Shown in pieces: positions 53,037 to 63,780 of a stretch of DNA of 64,000 nucleotides (positions are counted from its first letter, which is position 1; the number at the start of each line of letters is the position of its first letter). Origin of the DNA: Sphingorhabdus sp. 109. GTDB taxonomy: Bacteria > Pseudomonadota > Alphaproteobacteria > Sphingomonadales > Sphingomonadaceae. A model generated the notes under the pieces. That model searched no databases. It was not told the DNA's origin and saw only the letters and a list, made by a program, of their open reading frames with translations. Both the position numbers and the translations under genes were made by a program. The stretch covers positions 3,185,290-3,249,289 of the forward strand of contig NZ_LR732707.1 in assembly GCF_902506555.1 (NCBI RefSeq), written 5' to 3'.

Positions 53037-53069
53037 ATGCCTCAGGTCATCACTGAGGTATTTTTTTTT
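53037..53069 (+). promoter_or_regulatory. Leader hairpin with nine-T run abutting the receptor-2 ribosome site
   Basis: ATGCCTCAG pairs with CTGAGGTAT (with one G-T pair) around a seven-base loop, immediately followed by a run of Ts, then GGAGG and the ATG at 53080. It has the form of a rho-independent terminator placed directly before the Shine-Dalgarno, so it could be an attenuator for receptor 2 or the second terminator of receptor 1. Confidence 0.55.
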
Positions 53070-53079
53070 GGAGGTTCTT

Positions 53080-55539
53080 ATGAGTACACAATCGACACGT
53101 CTTGCTAAAATATCGCCCTGCCATTCCGTTCGGGGGCTGCTGATGGGTTCGGCGGCGAGCCTGGCTTTCGCCGGCATTGCGGCACCAGCATACGCACAGG
53201 ACGCTGTCGAATATGATGATAGCAACGTCATCACCGTGGTTGCCCGTAAGCAGACCGAAACTTTGCAGGAAGTGCCTGTGACGGTTACCGCTATTGGCGG
53301 CGACACGCTGGACAAATATCAGGTCAATGAAATTGCCGATGTGGTCAGCCGTGTGCCTGCGCTCAACGTGCAGGTCGGTGGCTCGGGTTCTGGTGGCCAG
53401 ATCAGTCTCCGCGGCGTCGGATCGTCGAATCTTTCGGCAGCGTTCGATTCCGCTGTCGCATTTGACTTTGACGGTGTTCAAGTCAGTACCATGCGGATCG
53501 TTCAGGCGGGCTTCTTCGATGTTCAACAGATCGATGTTCTCAAGGGACCTCAGTCACTTTTTTTCGGCAAAAGCGCGTCCGGCGGTGTCTTCGCTATCCG
53601 CTCCGCCAATCCGACCCGGGACTGGGAAGTCGCTGGCAAAGCTTCCTACGAATTTGAGGAAAACGGTTACACGCTCGGCGGGCATATTTCCGGGCCGCTC
53701 ACCGATACGCTCGGCATCCGTGTTGCTGCGCAATATCAGGATATCGAGGACTATGTGAAGCTGGCACCGGGAACCCCGGCCTTCAATCCCGATGGCAGCG
53801 TCCGGGATTCCCGAGGGATCAGCAACTTCATCAGCCGGGTGACCCTGCAATGGGATCCGGTTGACAATTTCAATGCCAATCTGAAGCTGAACTATGTCAA
53901 GAACAAGAGCGATGGCGCCATCGGTCATACCGACATCAACTGCGGTGCAAATGGCGTGGCGGATCCTGTCTATCTGCTTTCCGGTGCGGTCGTCATCCCT
54001 TCGAACGCCGATTGTAACGATCGTGACGGCCTGTATCACACTTCTGATGGCGCAGCGGTTCTTATGGGCAATGTCCCCGACGGATCCGGCGGCGACACCC
54101 GTTTTGAAAATGGCATACCTTATGGCGAAACCGATATTTTCTTCGGGCGGCTGAAATGGGATCTGGGTCTTTCCGATTATCTGACCCTGTCGTCGGTGTC
54201 CGGCTATCTCAGCCTCGATTCGATCGACACCGACTGCTATGCCTATCTCGGCGAGATCTCGCCTGGTGTACCCGGTAACGCGGGTTGCAGCGATCCTGTG
54301 AACAAGACCGAGCAGTTTACTCAGGAACTTCGGATCACCAGTGATTTTGACGGCATGTTCAATTTCATGGTCGGTGCATTTTATGAATCACGCGATATCG
54401 ATTTCAACACCTCGCAGCAGGGTGTGAATATTTCTTTCCTCGGCGCTGATCCGGTCACTGGCTATACTTATGACTGGTACAAGAAACAGAATACCAAGAC
54501 CGAAGCGCTTTCGTTTTTCGCCAGTGCAACGCTGGACCTGACGGAAGAGCTGCAGGTTTCCGGCGGTGTACGCTGGACGGACGAGAACAAGACCAGCCGG
54601 ATTTCGGTGCCTTATGTCCACACTTTCCTGTCATCGGGCCCGGCATTCATTCCAAGCGGCTTTTTCTCCGGACCGATCGAGTTCAGCGACGACAATTTCT
54701 CGCCGGAACTGTCGATCCGTTATCAGGCCACTCCGGACATTAATATTTACGGTGCCTTCAAGACCGGCTTCAAATCTGGCGGTATTGACAACAGCGCTCT
54801 GCCATCATCCAGCTTGCTGGGCTTCAATGATCCGGATCCGGCTACCCGTCAGGCGGTTGCCGACGCATTGAAATTCAAATCGGAAACCGGTCTCGGCGGC
54901 GAAGTCGGGGTCAAGGCGCAGTTCGCCAATCGCACGCTGACGGTGAACACTTCGGTTTTCTATTATGTATTTGATGATCTTCAGGTGCAGAATTTTGATG
55001 CCGCTGCGGTCCAGTTCCAGACGTTCAATGCCAGCCAGCTGACCAGCCAGGGTGTCGATGTCGAATGGGGATGGCGCACGCCGGTCGAGGGTCTGAATCT
55101 CTCCGGTTCGATTGCTTATACCGATGCGGAGTTTACCGCTCCGTTCGTGACCACATCGGGAGAAGACATTAACGGCCGGTCCGCCGCACGCGCGCCGAAA
55201 TTCGCCGCCAATGCTGCTTTCGACTGGACAGTCCCGATGGGCGATGCTCTCGAACTGGGATTGAACGGCAACCTGCAATATAGCGGTTCCTATTTCACCA
55301 ACGAGGATTCCTTCTCGGATATGAAACAGGACAGCTATATCTCGATCGACGGTTCGGTCTCGGTTGGCGATCCGGACGGCAAATGGAAATTGTCGCTGAT
55401 CGGTGTCAACCTGACCGACAAAATCTGGACCAACACCAGCAGTGGTCGCCCGTTCCTCGAGCCCGGTGTCGGTGACGATCTCGTGCTTACCCAGAATCGC
55501 GGCCGTCAGGTGTTCGTGGAAGCCGCCTTCAAGTTCTGA
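53080..55539 (+). CDS. TonB-dependent receptor, tandem copy 2
   Basis: This 819-residue receptor matches copy 1 over nearly its whole length; plug blocks, barrel repeats and the last 60 residues align almost without gaps, whereas the signal peptides differ (here SAASLAFAGIAAPAYA). A one-residue gap occurs near GSGGDTRFENG. Third-position changes are common, so the duplication is not brand new. The start is ATG 53080 with GGAGG; a TTG twelve bases upstream is not used. A strong terminator follows at 55562-55597. Confidence 0.92.
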   Translation: MSTQSTRLAKISPCHSVRGLLMGSAASLAFAGIAAPAYAQDAVEYDDSNVITVVARKQTETLQEVPVTVTAIGGDTLDKYQVNEIADVVSRVPALNVQVGGSGSGGQISLRGVGSSNLSAAFDSAVAFDFDGVQVSTMRIVQAGFFDVQQIDVLKGPQSLFFGKSASGGVFAIRSANPTRDWEVAGKASYEFEENGYTLGGHISGPLTDTLGIRVAAQYQDIEDYVKLAPGTPAFNPDGSVRDSRGISNFISRVTLQWDPVDNFNANLKLNYVKNKSDGAIGHTDINCGANGVADPVYLLSGAVVIPSNADCNDRDGLYHTSDGAAVLMGNVPDGSGGDTRFENGIPYGETDIFFGRLKWDLGLSDYLTLSSVSGYLSLDSIDTDCYAYLGEISPGVPGNAGCSDPVNKTEQFTQELRITSDFDGMFNFMVGAFYESRDIDFNTSQQGVNISFLGADPVTGYTYDWYKKQNTKTEALSFFASATLDLTEELQVSGGVRWTDENKTSRISVPYVHTFLSSGPAFIPSGFFSGPIEFSDDNFSPELSIRYQATPDINIYGAFKTGFKSGGIDNSALPSSSLLGFNDPDPATRQAVADALKFKSETGLGGEVGVKAQFANRTLTVNTSVFYYVFDDLQVQNFDAAAVQFQTFNASQLTSQGVDVEWGWRTPVEGLNLSGSIAYTDAEFTAPFVTTSGEDINGRSAARAPKFAANAAFDWTVPMGDALELGLNGNLQYSGSYFTNEDSFSDMKQDSYISIDGSVSVGDPDGKWKLSLIGVNLTDKIWTNTSSGRPFLEPGVGDDLVLTQNRGRQVFVEAAFKF

Positions 55540-55561
55540 TCAACTCCCGTTGATTGATTTT

Positions 55562-55597
55562 GGCCGGATTGACTCACGTCAATCCGGCCTTTTTTTT
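55562..55597 (+). terminator. Strong rho-independent terminator after TonB receptor copy 2
   Basis: A perfect 12-base stem GGCCGGATTGAC / GTCAATCCGGCC (55562-55573, 55578-55589) with a TCAC loop is followed by eight Ts. It separates the receptor pair from the downstream SDR. Confidence 0.92.
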
Positions 55598-55686
55598 GGC
55601 GACAATAGCCATTGTGAGAGTAGTCCGCAGTTCGTGAACAACTAATATGGCGAAACGCATAACAACTGGATTGGAGGAGCAAGTCT

Positions 55687-56478
55687 ATGGGACGACTGGA
55701 AGGAAAAAGGGCGATAGTTTTAGGGGCTGCCGGCCGCGACAATATGGGGCAGGTAATTGCCAAGCGTTTTCACGATGAAGGTGCCGATGTGCTGGTTGCA
55801 GGACGCCACGAAGAGGAGTTGAAGCGCTTTGCCGAGGAGATTGGCGGCCATTACGCACTGTGCGATCTCACCAACGAAGCGGATATCAAGGCGCTAGCCG
55901 ATAGCGCGAAAAGCCAAATGGGCGGCGTCGATATTGCGGTCAATGCCACCGGACTGGGGTTTCTCAAGCCATTTCTGGAAAACACCAGGGAAGAGCTGGA
56001 AACCATGTCAGCGCTGCAGCTGGTCGGGCCGTTCCAATTCTATCAGGAAATGATCAAGGCAATGGGCGATAGCGGATCACTCATCCAGATCAGCTCGGCA
56101 ACCGCGACGATCATGCTCAACGATCACGCCGCATATATGGGCACGAAGGCGGCAACCGACCATATCATCCGCTGCGTGGCGCATGAATTTGGCGAGCAGG
56201 GCATAAGAGCCAACAGTATTTCTCCGGGTCTGACACGCACGCCCATGACCGCTGGTGTCGACCAGGTGCCGGGACTGGTTGAATCCTTCGAGGCGCGCTA
56301 CCCGCTCGGGCGGATCGGCACCAGCGAGGATATTGCAGCTGCCGCCGTATTCCTGGCCAGCGACGAATGTTTCATGACCGGCGAGAATTTGCAGGTCAAC
56401 GGTGGACTGTGCCTGCGCGGCAATCCGACCCGCAAGGACCAGGAACTGATGATGGGGGCTGTCGCCGCCGCTTCCTGA
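55687..56478 (+). CDS. SDR-family oxidoreductase
   Basis: This 263-residue SDR has an altered glycine motif LGAAGRDNMGQVIAKRF (as in enoyl-reductase-like SDRs), NATGLGFLKP in place of NNAG, Ser in IQISSATATI and the catalytic YMGTKAATDHI. The C-terminal tail is longer than usual. It could oxidise or reduce an island intermediate. It sits after the receptor terminator with its own GGAGGAG ribosome site, and is convergent with the DUF393 gene. Confidence 0.87.
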   Translation: MGRLEGKRAIVLGAAGRDNMGQVIAKRFHDEGADVLVAGRHEEELKRFAEEIGGHYALCDLTNEADIKALADSAKSQMGGVDIAVNATGLGFLKPFLENTREELETMSALQLVGPFQFYQEMIKAMGDSGSLIQISSATATIMLNDHAAYMGTKAATDHIIRCVAHEFGEQGIRANSISPGLTRTPMTAGVDQVPGLVESFEARYPLGRIGTSEDIAAAAVFLASDECFMTGENLQVNGGLCLRGNPTRKDQELMMGAVAAAS

Positions 56479-56480
56479 TC

Positions 56481-56834
56481 CTAGTCTGCGGGTTTGAACC
56501 GCTTCCGGATGTGCGGACGGATTTTCAGGAACTGGATATACAGGGCCTCGAGGATCCGCAGCACAGCCGGAATGCGGGCGAGATGGCCGATTGGCCGCAG
56601 GACCGGAATGACGCGCCACATGGCGGCGAATGCGGCCGCACCGGTATATATGTCCCCGTTTACCGAAGCGTGAAACCGGCTGAGCATCAATTGCCGGTCG
56701 AGCGGGCAGGACGCGGCGGGCACGGATATATCGATGAAGGAGACGGCATCACGGCAGTCGAGCCGACGCATCAGGGCGATTTCCCGGATACACAGCGGAC
56801 AGGCGCCGTCGTACCAGACAGTCACCCGGCGCAT
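56481..56834 (-). CDS. DUF393 (DCC-type) thiol-disulfide oxidoreductase-like protein
   Basis: This 117-residue protein fits the DCC family: VWYDGACPLCIREIALMRR with the CxxC pair (CPLC). Later conserved pieces are SRFHASVNGDIYTGAAAFAA and IGHLARIPAVLRILEALYIQ. The CxxC suggests redox or metal binding, but function is not known. It is transcribed toward the SDR gene stop and lies beyond gyrB's stop. Confidence 0.83.
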   Translation of the reverse strand: MRRVTVWYDGACPLCIREIALMRRLDCRDAVSFIDISVPAASCPLDRQLMLSRFHASVNGDIYTGAAAFAAMWRVIPVLRPIGHLARIPAVLRILEALYIQFLKIRPHIRKRFKPAD

Positions 56835-56951
56835 CGCTGTTTCCCATCACTGCTGCCTTGCTTCACAAGCGTCTCACTATCATTGCAACAGACAGTTAAG
56901 CGACGGGATGGCCCATCACCATATGGCCCAAAGGCCTAAGGGCAACTGAGG

Positions 56952-59597
<2,646 letters not shown>

Positions 59598-59625
59598 TTA
59601 TCAAAATGGATAGGGGGCGACAGCA

Positions 59626-59653
59626 GCCGCCGAGGGAAGTCTTCCACGGCGGC
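59626..59653. repeat. GC hairpin between gyrB and the thioesterase gene
   Basis: GCCGCCG (59626-59632) pairs with CGGCGGC (59647-59653), with an inner GGAAG/CTTCC pair. There is no T-run on either strand. It lies in the 277-base gap upstream of gyrB and may be in either leader. Confidence 0.5.
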
Positions 59654-59745
59654 GGTCAAAAGCCCTTTCTCCCGCAGCGCCTTTGTGCAAAACAATACAA
59701 TTCTTCCCGCTTTTACGCCGAAAACGAGTAAAAAGGACCCCGATC

Positions 59746-60147
59746 ATGACCAATCCTGCCGATATGGTGCCCTTTGCCAAAGCCATGGGGATTACGATTA
59801 CCGAGATGGGCAAGGATGTCGTGCGCGGCGAAATGCTGGTGCGGCCGGAAATCTGTACCGCGGGGAACGGGCGGGGCAGCCCTAGCATTCACGGCGGCGC
59901 GGTGATGACCTTCGCCGATGTGCTGGGCGCGTTCGGCGGCTTTGCCAATCTGCCAGACGGTTCGAACGGCACCACCACATCGGAAAGCAAGACCAATTTC
60001 CTGAGTGCGGCCCCCGAGGGCTCCACCGTCTATGGCGAGGCGACGCCGTTCAAGATTGGCCGCCGCCAGTCGGTCTGGCAGACGAAGATCACGCTGGAAG
60101 ACGGAACGCTCGTGGCCGTGGTCACGCAGACGCAGATCGTGCTGTGA
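59746..60147 (+). CDS. PaaI/YbgC-like hotdog thioesterase
   Basis: This 133-residue hotdog protein has GSPSIHGGAVMTFADVLGAF followed by SNGTTTSESKTNFLSAAPEG and a C-terminal TLEDGTLVAVVTQTQIV. It would hydrolyse acyl-CoA thioesters, substrate unspecified. The start at 59746 follows AAAGGA; an upstream Met at 59683 lacks support. It is followed by a REP-like inverted pair. Confidence 0.87.
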   Translation: MTNPADMVPFAKAMGITITEMGKDVVRGEMLVRPEICTAGNGRGSPSIHGGAVMTFADVLGAFGGFANLPDGSNGTTTSESKTNFLSAAPEGSTVYGEATPFKIGRRQSVWQTKITLEDGTLVAVVTQTQIVL

Positions 60148-60155
60148 GGCTCAAT

Positions 60156-60225
60156 CCGTTCGGGCCGAGCGCGGCGAAGCATCTTTGCGTTCTCCGGCGT
60201 CCTTCGACAGGCTCAGGACGAACGG
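60156..60225. repeat. REP-like inverted repeat pair, type A
   Basis: Two 24-base arms (60156-60179 and 60202-60225) are imperfect inverted copies, the second with the core TTCGACAGGCTCAGGACGAA widely seen in intergenic DNA of sphingomonads. About 18 of 24 positions match. Confidence 0.65.
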
Positions 60226-60312
60226 CAGGATGGGAGTCGAATAGCCTCGGCCCCGCCGCCGCAAATATTCGCAGCTTCCCAAGGACCCTGCTTTTGCGCT
60301 AGACCTTCTGTC

Positions 60313-60843
60313 ATGATCCGAAAAATCCTGACTATTTCTGCACTGTCGCTGGCGACGCTTGCCTGTTCCGAGACTACCCGGGTGGAGGATGACCTGTCCG
60401 AAGCGCAGGCAGATCTCGTTAATCCGACGGGCCGCGAGGCGCGCCAGGGGTCGGATCCGGCTGAAAAGCCGGTGCGCATCGGTGAAGGCGGGCCGCGTTT
60501 TGATGCCTGCCAGGCGGTGGGACGGGTGCAGGGTCTGCGCGGCGGCACGCTTCCGGTCCGGATTGCGCCGTTTGATGCAGCGAAGCAGAAAGCGGAAATA
60601 GGGGAAGGTCAGCAACTGTGGATATGCACTCGCAGCATCGACCAGCAATGGTTTGGCATTGTCTATGATGACGGCGTTGTTGACGACGTCGAAGGCGCTG
60701 AAGAAAACAGCGCGACACCGGTTGCCGCCAAGGGACCCGGCGATTGCGGCGTGTCCTCTCCGGTGCGCTCGAAACGTGATTATGACGGGCCGTGCAAAAG
60801 CGGCTGGGTCGAGAGCACCTTTGTGAAGCTGGTGGCCGGCTAG
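60313..60843 (+). CDS. Predicted lipoprotein of unknown function
   Basis: This 176-residue protein has a signal peptide with a lipobox (LATLAC). The mature part contains a four-Cys pattern (FDACQAVGRVQGL, LWICTRSID, GDCGVSSPV, GPCKSGWVES). The order WICTRSIDQQWFGIVYDD and the ending SGWVESTFVKLV suggest an SH3-like beta-barrel, but I do not recognise a family. It stands alone between repeat-rich intergenic regions. Confidence 0.75.
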   Translation: MIRKILTISALSLATLACSETTRVEDDLSEAQADLVNPTGREARQGSDPAEKPVRIGEGGPRFDACQAVGRVQGLRGGTLPVRIAPFDAAKQKAEIGEGQQLWICTRSIDQQWFGIVYDDGVVDDVEGAEENSATPVAAKGPGDCGVSSPVRSKRDYDGPCKSGWVESTFVKLVAG

Positions 60844-60848
60844 TTTTA

Positions 60849-61129
60849 TCACGCGAAGCCGCTAAGGCGCGAAGAGGTAGGTGACCGGGGTATTTCTGGC
60901 CAGGGCTTTGCGCATCTGCGCCAAGGACGTCATTGCGAGCGCAGCGTGGCAATCCAGGGCGGCAGGCGCTAGTGATTGGGGTGAGACGCTCTGGATTGCC
61001 GCGTCGCTGCGTTCCTCGCAATGACGATGATCTGCCCAGATTCTGGAATTTGCAGCGACAACCTTCAAGCTGGGTCTACGCCGCATCGTCAATAATTATC
61101 ACCCTTAGCGCCTTCACGTCTTCGCGTGA
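60849..61129. repeat. Nested inverted repeats in a 367-base gene-free stretch
   Basis: An outer inverted pair (60849-60874 and 61103-61129, about 22 of 26 matching, beginning TCACGCGAAG) encloses an inner pair (60929-60957 and 60991-61025, cores GTCATTGCGAG and CTCGCAATGAC). Both cores are common intergenic repeats of proteobacteria. No gene or RNA was recognised between 60844 and 61210. Confidence 0.7.
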
Positions 61130-61210
61130 AAATCTTCCCTACCTGTTCAAAAGAACAAGCCGCGCGGAAAGCCATTGCATCTCAAACCGATATGCGGAAT
61201 TAATCGCTTG

Positions 61211-62773
61211 ATGAAACATATTGACCCCGCCCGCTATCTCGAGCAGCCGTTCGGCCATCTCGCCGATTTGATCAACGCCCATGTGGTCAACCAGCCCGAC
61301 CGGATCGCGCTGGATGACAGCGGGGAGAAGCTCAGCTGGGCGGAGACCGCGGCGCAGGTCAACAGGATTGCGGCGCAGTTGCAGGCGGACGGGCTGCAAA
61401 AGGGGCAGGCGGTTGCGATTCTGGGGACCACCACGGTGCGCTATGCGCTGGCCTATCTCGGCGCGATCGTTGCGGGTGGTTGTGCGGCGCCGCTGACCAC
61501 TTCGGCGACACCGACGCAGCTGGCGAACATGATGCGCGACAGCGGCGCGATGCATCTGTTCATCGACTGCGCCAAGCGCACCGAGCTGCTGGAGAGTGGA
61601 GAAGCTTTGCCGCCGCTCAAACAGGTGATGCTCGATCAGGCGGTGGACGATGCGCCGGCGATGTCCGACTGGATGGCAAGCGAAGGCGCGATGCCCGCCG
61701 ATCCCGATGTCGGACCGAAAGACCCTTATAATATCATCTATTCCAGTGGCACCACGGGCACGCCCAAGGGCATTGTCCACAGCCGCCAGATGCGCTGGTA
61801 TCATGCCGCGGTGGGCGAGGCGACCGGATATGGCAAGCCCAGTCAGGTCACCCTGCTGTCGACGCCGCTCTATTCGAACACGACGCTGGCGCTGTTCACT
61901 CCGACGATCGCCTATGGCGGGACGGTGGTGCTGATGGGCAAGTTCGATTGCCAGCGCTGGCTGGAACTGGCGCAGGAACACCGCGCGAGCCATACGATGC
62001 TGGTGCCCGTGCAATATCAGCGGCTGATGGATTTTGCAGGCTTTGACGATTTTGATCTCGGCAGCCTGACCCATAAATATTGCACCAGCGCGCCCTTCTC
62101 GGCGGAGCTGAAGGCGGAAGTGCTCAAACGCATGCCGGGCGGGCTGATCGAGATTTATTCGATGACCGAGGGCGGCGTGGTCTGCCTGTTGCTGTGCCAC
62201 GAGCATCCCGACAAGCTGCACACGGTCGGCATCGCTTGGGGCGGTAGCGAGGTGATCACCGTCGACGAACAACTCAACCGGCTGCCCGCGGGCGAAATGG
62301 GCGAGCTGGTCGGCCGGTCGCAGACGATGATGTCGGGCTACAAGAACCAGCCTGAGAAGACCGAGGAAGCCAGCTGGTATGACGAAAATGGCGACCGCTG
62401 GCAGCGGATGGGCGATATCGGCAAGGTCGACGAGGACGGCTTCATCACGCTGATGGGCCGGACCAAGGACATGATCATTTCGGGCGGCTTCAATATCTAT
62501 CCGCGCGATCTGGAAGAAGCGCTGATGGCGCAGCCCGGCGTCGCCGATGCGGCGGTCATCGGTGTGGCTTCGCGGCAATGGGGCGAGACGCCGGTCGGCT
62601 TCGTCGTGGCGGACGTCGGTGTGACGCTTGATCCGGAAGCGCTGAAGGCGGCGACCAACGCCAATCTCGGCAAAACCCAGCGGCTTTCCGAACTGCGCCT
62701 GATCGACGAACTGCCACGCAGTCATATCGGCAAGATATTGAAGACGGAATTGCGGGATATGGCCGAGGGATAG
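61211..62773 (+). CDS. AMP-forming acyl-CoA/aryl-CoA ligase (ANL superfamily)
   Basis: This 520-residue ligase has the phosphate loop IIYSSGTTGTPKGIVHS near residue 176, the A5-like EIYSMTEGGVVCLL, hinge GRTKDMIISGGFNIYPRDLE and the catalytic Lys in RSHIGKILKTELRDM. It would form a CoA thioester of an unspecified acid. The start at 61211 (MKHIDPARY) is the first Met before homology; the ribosome site is weak. It is flanked by repeats on both sides and is apparently monocistronic. Confidence 0.88.
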   Translation: MKHIDPARYLEQPFGHLADLINAHVVNQPDRIALDDSGEKLSWAETAAQVNRIAAQLQADGLQKGQAVAILGTTTVRYALAYLGAIVAGGCAAPLTTSATPTQLANMMRDSGAMHLFIDCAKRTELLESGEALPPLKQVMLDQAVDDAPAMSDWMASEGAMPADPDVGPKDPYNIIYSSGTTGTPKGIVHSRQMRWYHAAVGEATGYGKPSQVTLLSTPLYSNTTLALFTPTIAYGGTVVLMGKFDCQRWLELAQEHRASHTMLVPVQYQRLMDFAGFDDFDLGSLTHKYCTSAPFSAELKAEVLKRMPGGLIEIYSMTEGGVVCLLLCHEHPDKLHTVGIAWGGSEVITVDEQLNRLPAGEMGELVGRSQTMMSGYKNQPEKTEEASWYDENGDRWQRMGDIGKVDEDGFITLMGRTKDMIISGGFNIYPRDLEEALMAQPGVADAAVIGVASRQWGETPVGFVVADVGVTLDPEALKAATNANLGKTQRLSELRLIDELPRSHIGKILKTELRDMAEG

Positions 62774-62796
62774 GATGAACCCCGGGACTGTTCGAT

Positions 62797-62946
62797 GTGC
62801 CCCCGCGCAGGCGGGGGCCCATCTCCCGATGGTGCGCTTGGACGGAATGCTTTTTAGTTCGCGCAATGCCGGGGCCGGAGCGCTGAAAATAACCTGTCTC
62901 TGGCGACGGGAATTCCGGAGATGGTCCCCTGCCTGCGCAGGGGCAC
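62797..62946. repeat. REP-like inverted repeat doublet, type B
   Basis: Two 30-base arms (62797-62826 and 62917-62946) are inverted copies with three mismatches, each internally palindromic around CGCGCAGGCG or CTGCGCAGGC. The arms enclose 90 bases. This resembles a BIME/REP doublet moved by RAYT transposases; no such transposase is in the window. A related single palindrome lies at 11343-11370. Confidence 0.8.
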
Positions 62947-63000
62947 TGCTCGTTACTACGGGCTCGGCCAACCTAGTTTGATGAGGAGCGTTATCCCGAC

Positions 63001-63705
63001 ATGTTGATGACTTTTCTTGTCGTGGGGGTGGTGTCGGCGGCGCTGATCGCCGGGGCGCTCTGGGGTATCTACGGCAAATTGTCGCGCAAAACCGAGGGCT
63101 TTGTCATAGCGCTTGCCGGGGGCGCGCTGATCGTCTCGCTGGTCAGCGAACTGATCCAGCCAGCGGTCGCGCAAAGCAACCTGTGGGTCGGGCTGGGCGC
63201 GGTGGCAGCCGGGGCCATGGTCTTTTCCGTTGTCGATTACTGGATCGACGAAAAATGGGGAGCGGAAGGCGGCGGCGGTTTGCTGGCCGCGATCACGCTG
63301 GACGGGGTGCCGGAAAATCTGGCGCTCGGGGTCGCCCTGATCGGGGCGGCGCCGATTGAAGTGGCGGCGCTGGCCGGGTCGATCCTGCTGTCCAATCTTC
63401 CCGAAGCCGCGGGCGGGGCCAAGCAGATGGTCGGCAACGGGCTGTCGAGGGGCAGGACGCTGGGGCTTTGGGCGATGACCGCGCTGATATTGTCGGCCGC
63501 AGCGATCATCGGATATTTCGCGCTGGAAGGCGTCTCTCCGCATGTGCTGGCTGCGACCCGCTGTTTTGCTGCGGGTGCGGTTGTGGCATCGCTCGCGACC
63601 GAGGTGTTTCCCAAGGCCTATAAGGAAGATCATCATATGGCCGGCGTCGCGACTGCAATCGGCGTGATATTGGCGGTCTTTCTGGGCGAGCTTGCCACCG
63701 CCTGA
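63001..63705 (+). CDS. ZIP-like metal transporter family protein
   Basis: This 234-residue membrane protein has about eight hydrophobic helices. The family metal-site motif HNxPEG of ZIP transporters is here AITLDGVPENLALGVAL, with Asp in the His place and Asn in the Gly-adjacent position, and the second His-containing helix reads SNLPEAAGG. This fits a ZIP-related branch with altered metal ligands. Transport of a divalent metal is inferred. It precedes guaA by 75 bases on the same strand. Confidence 0.75.
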   Translation: MLMTFLVVGVVSAALIAGALWGIYGKLSRKTEGFVIALAGGALIVSLVSELIQPAVAQSNLWVGLGAVAAGAMVFSVVDYWIDEKWGAEGGGGLLAAITLDGVPENLALGVALIGAAPIEVAALAGSILLSNLPEAAGGAKQMVGNGLSRGRTLGLWAMTALILSAAAIIGYFALEGVSPHVLAATRCFAAGAVVASLATEVFPKAYKEDHHMAGVATAIGVILAVFLGELATA

Positions 63706-63780
63706 GCCGGGCGGGATTTTGCGGTGGCGGGCGACAAAGGCACTAGACTCGAATGGGGTGGCCCACTAAGCGGCTAAGCC

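Noticed and set aside
61139-62971. 610-residue open frame antisense to the AMP-forming ligase
   Set aside because: Arg/His/Gln-rich shadow translation that also runs through repeats; the ligase is well supported.
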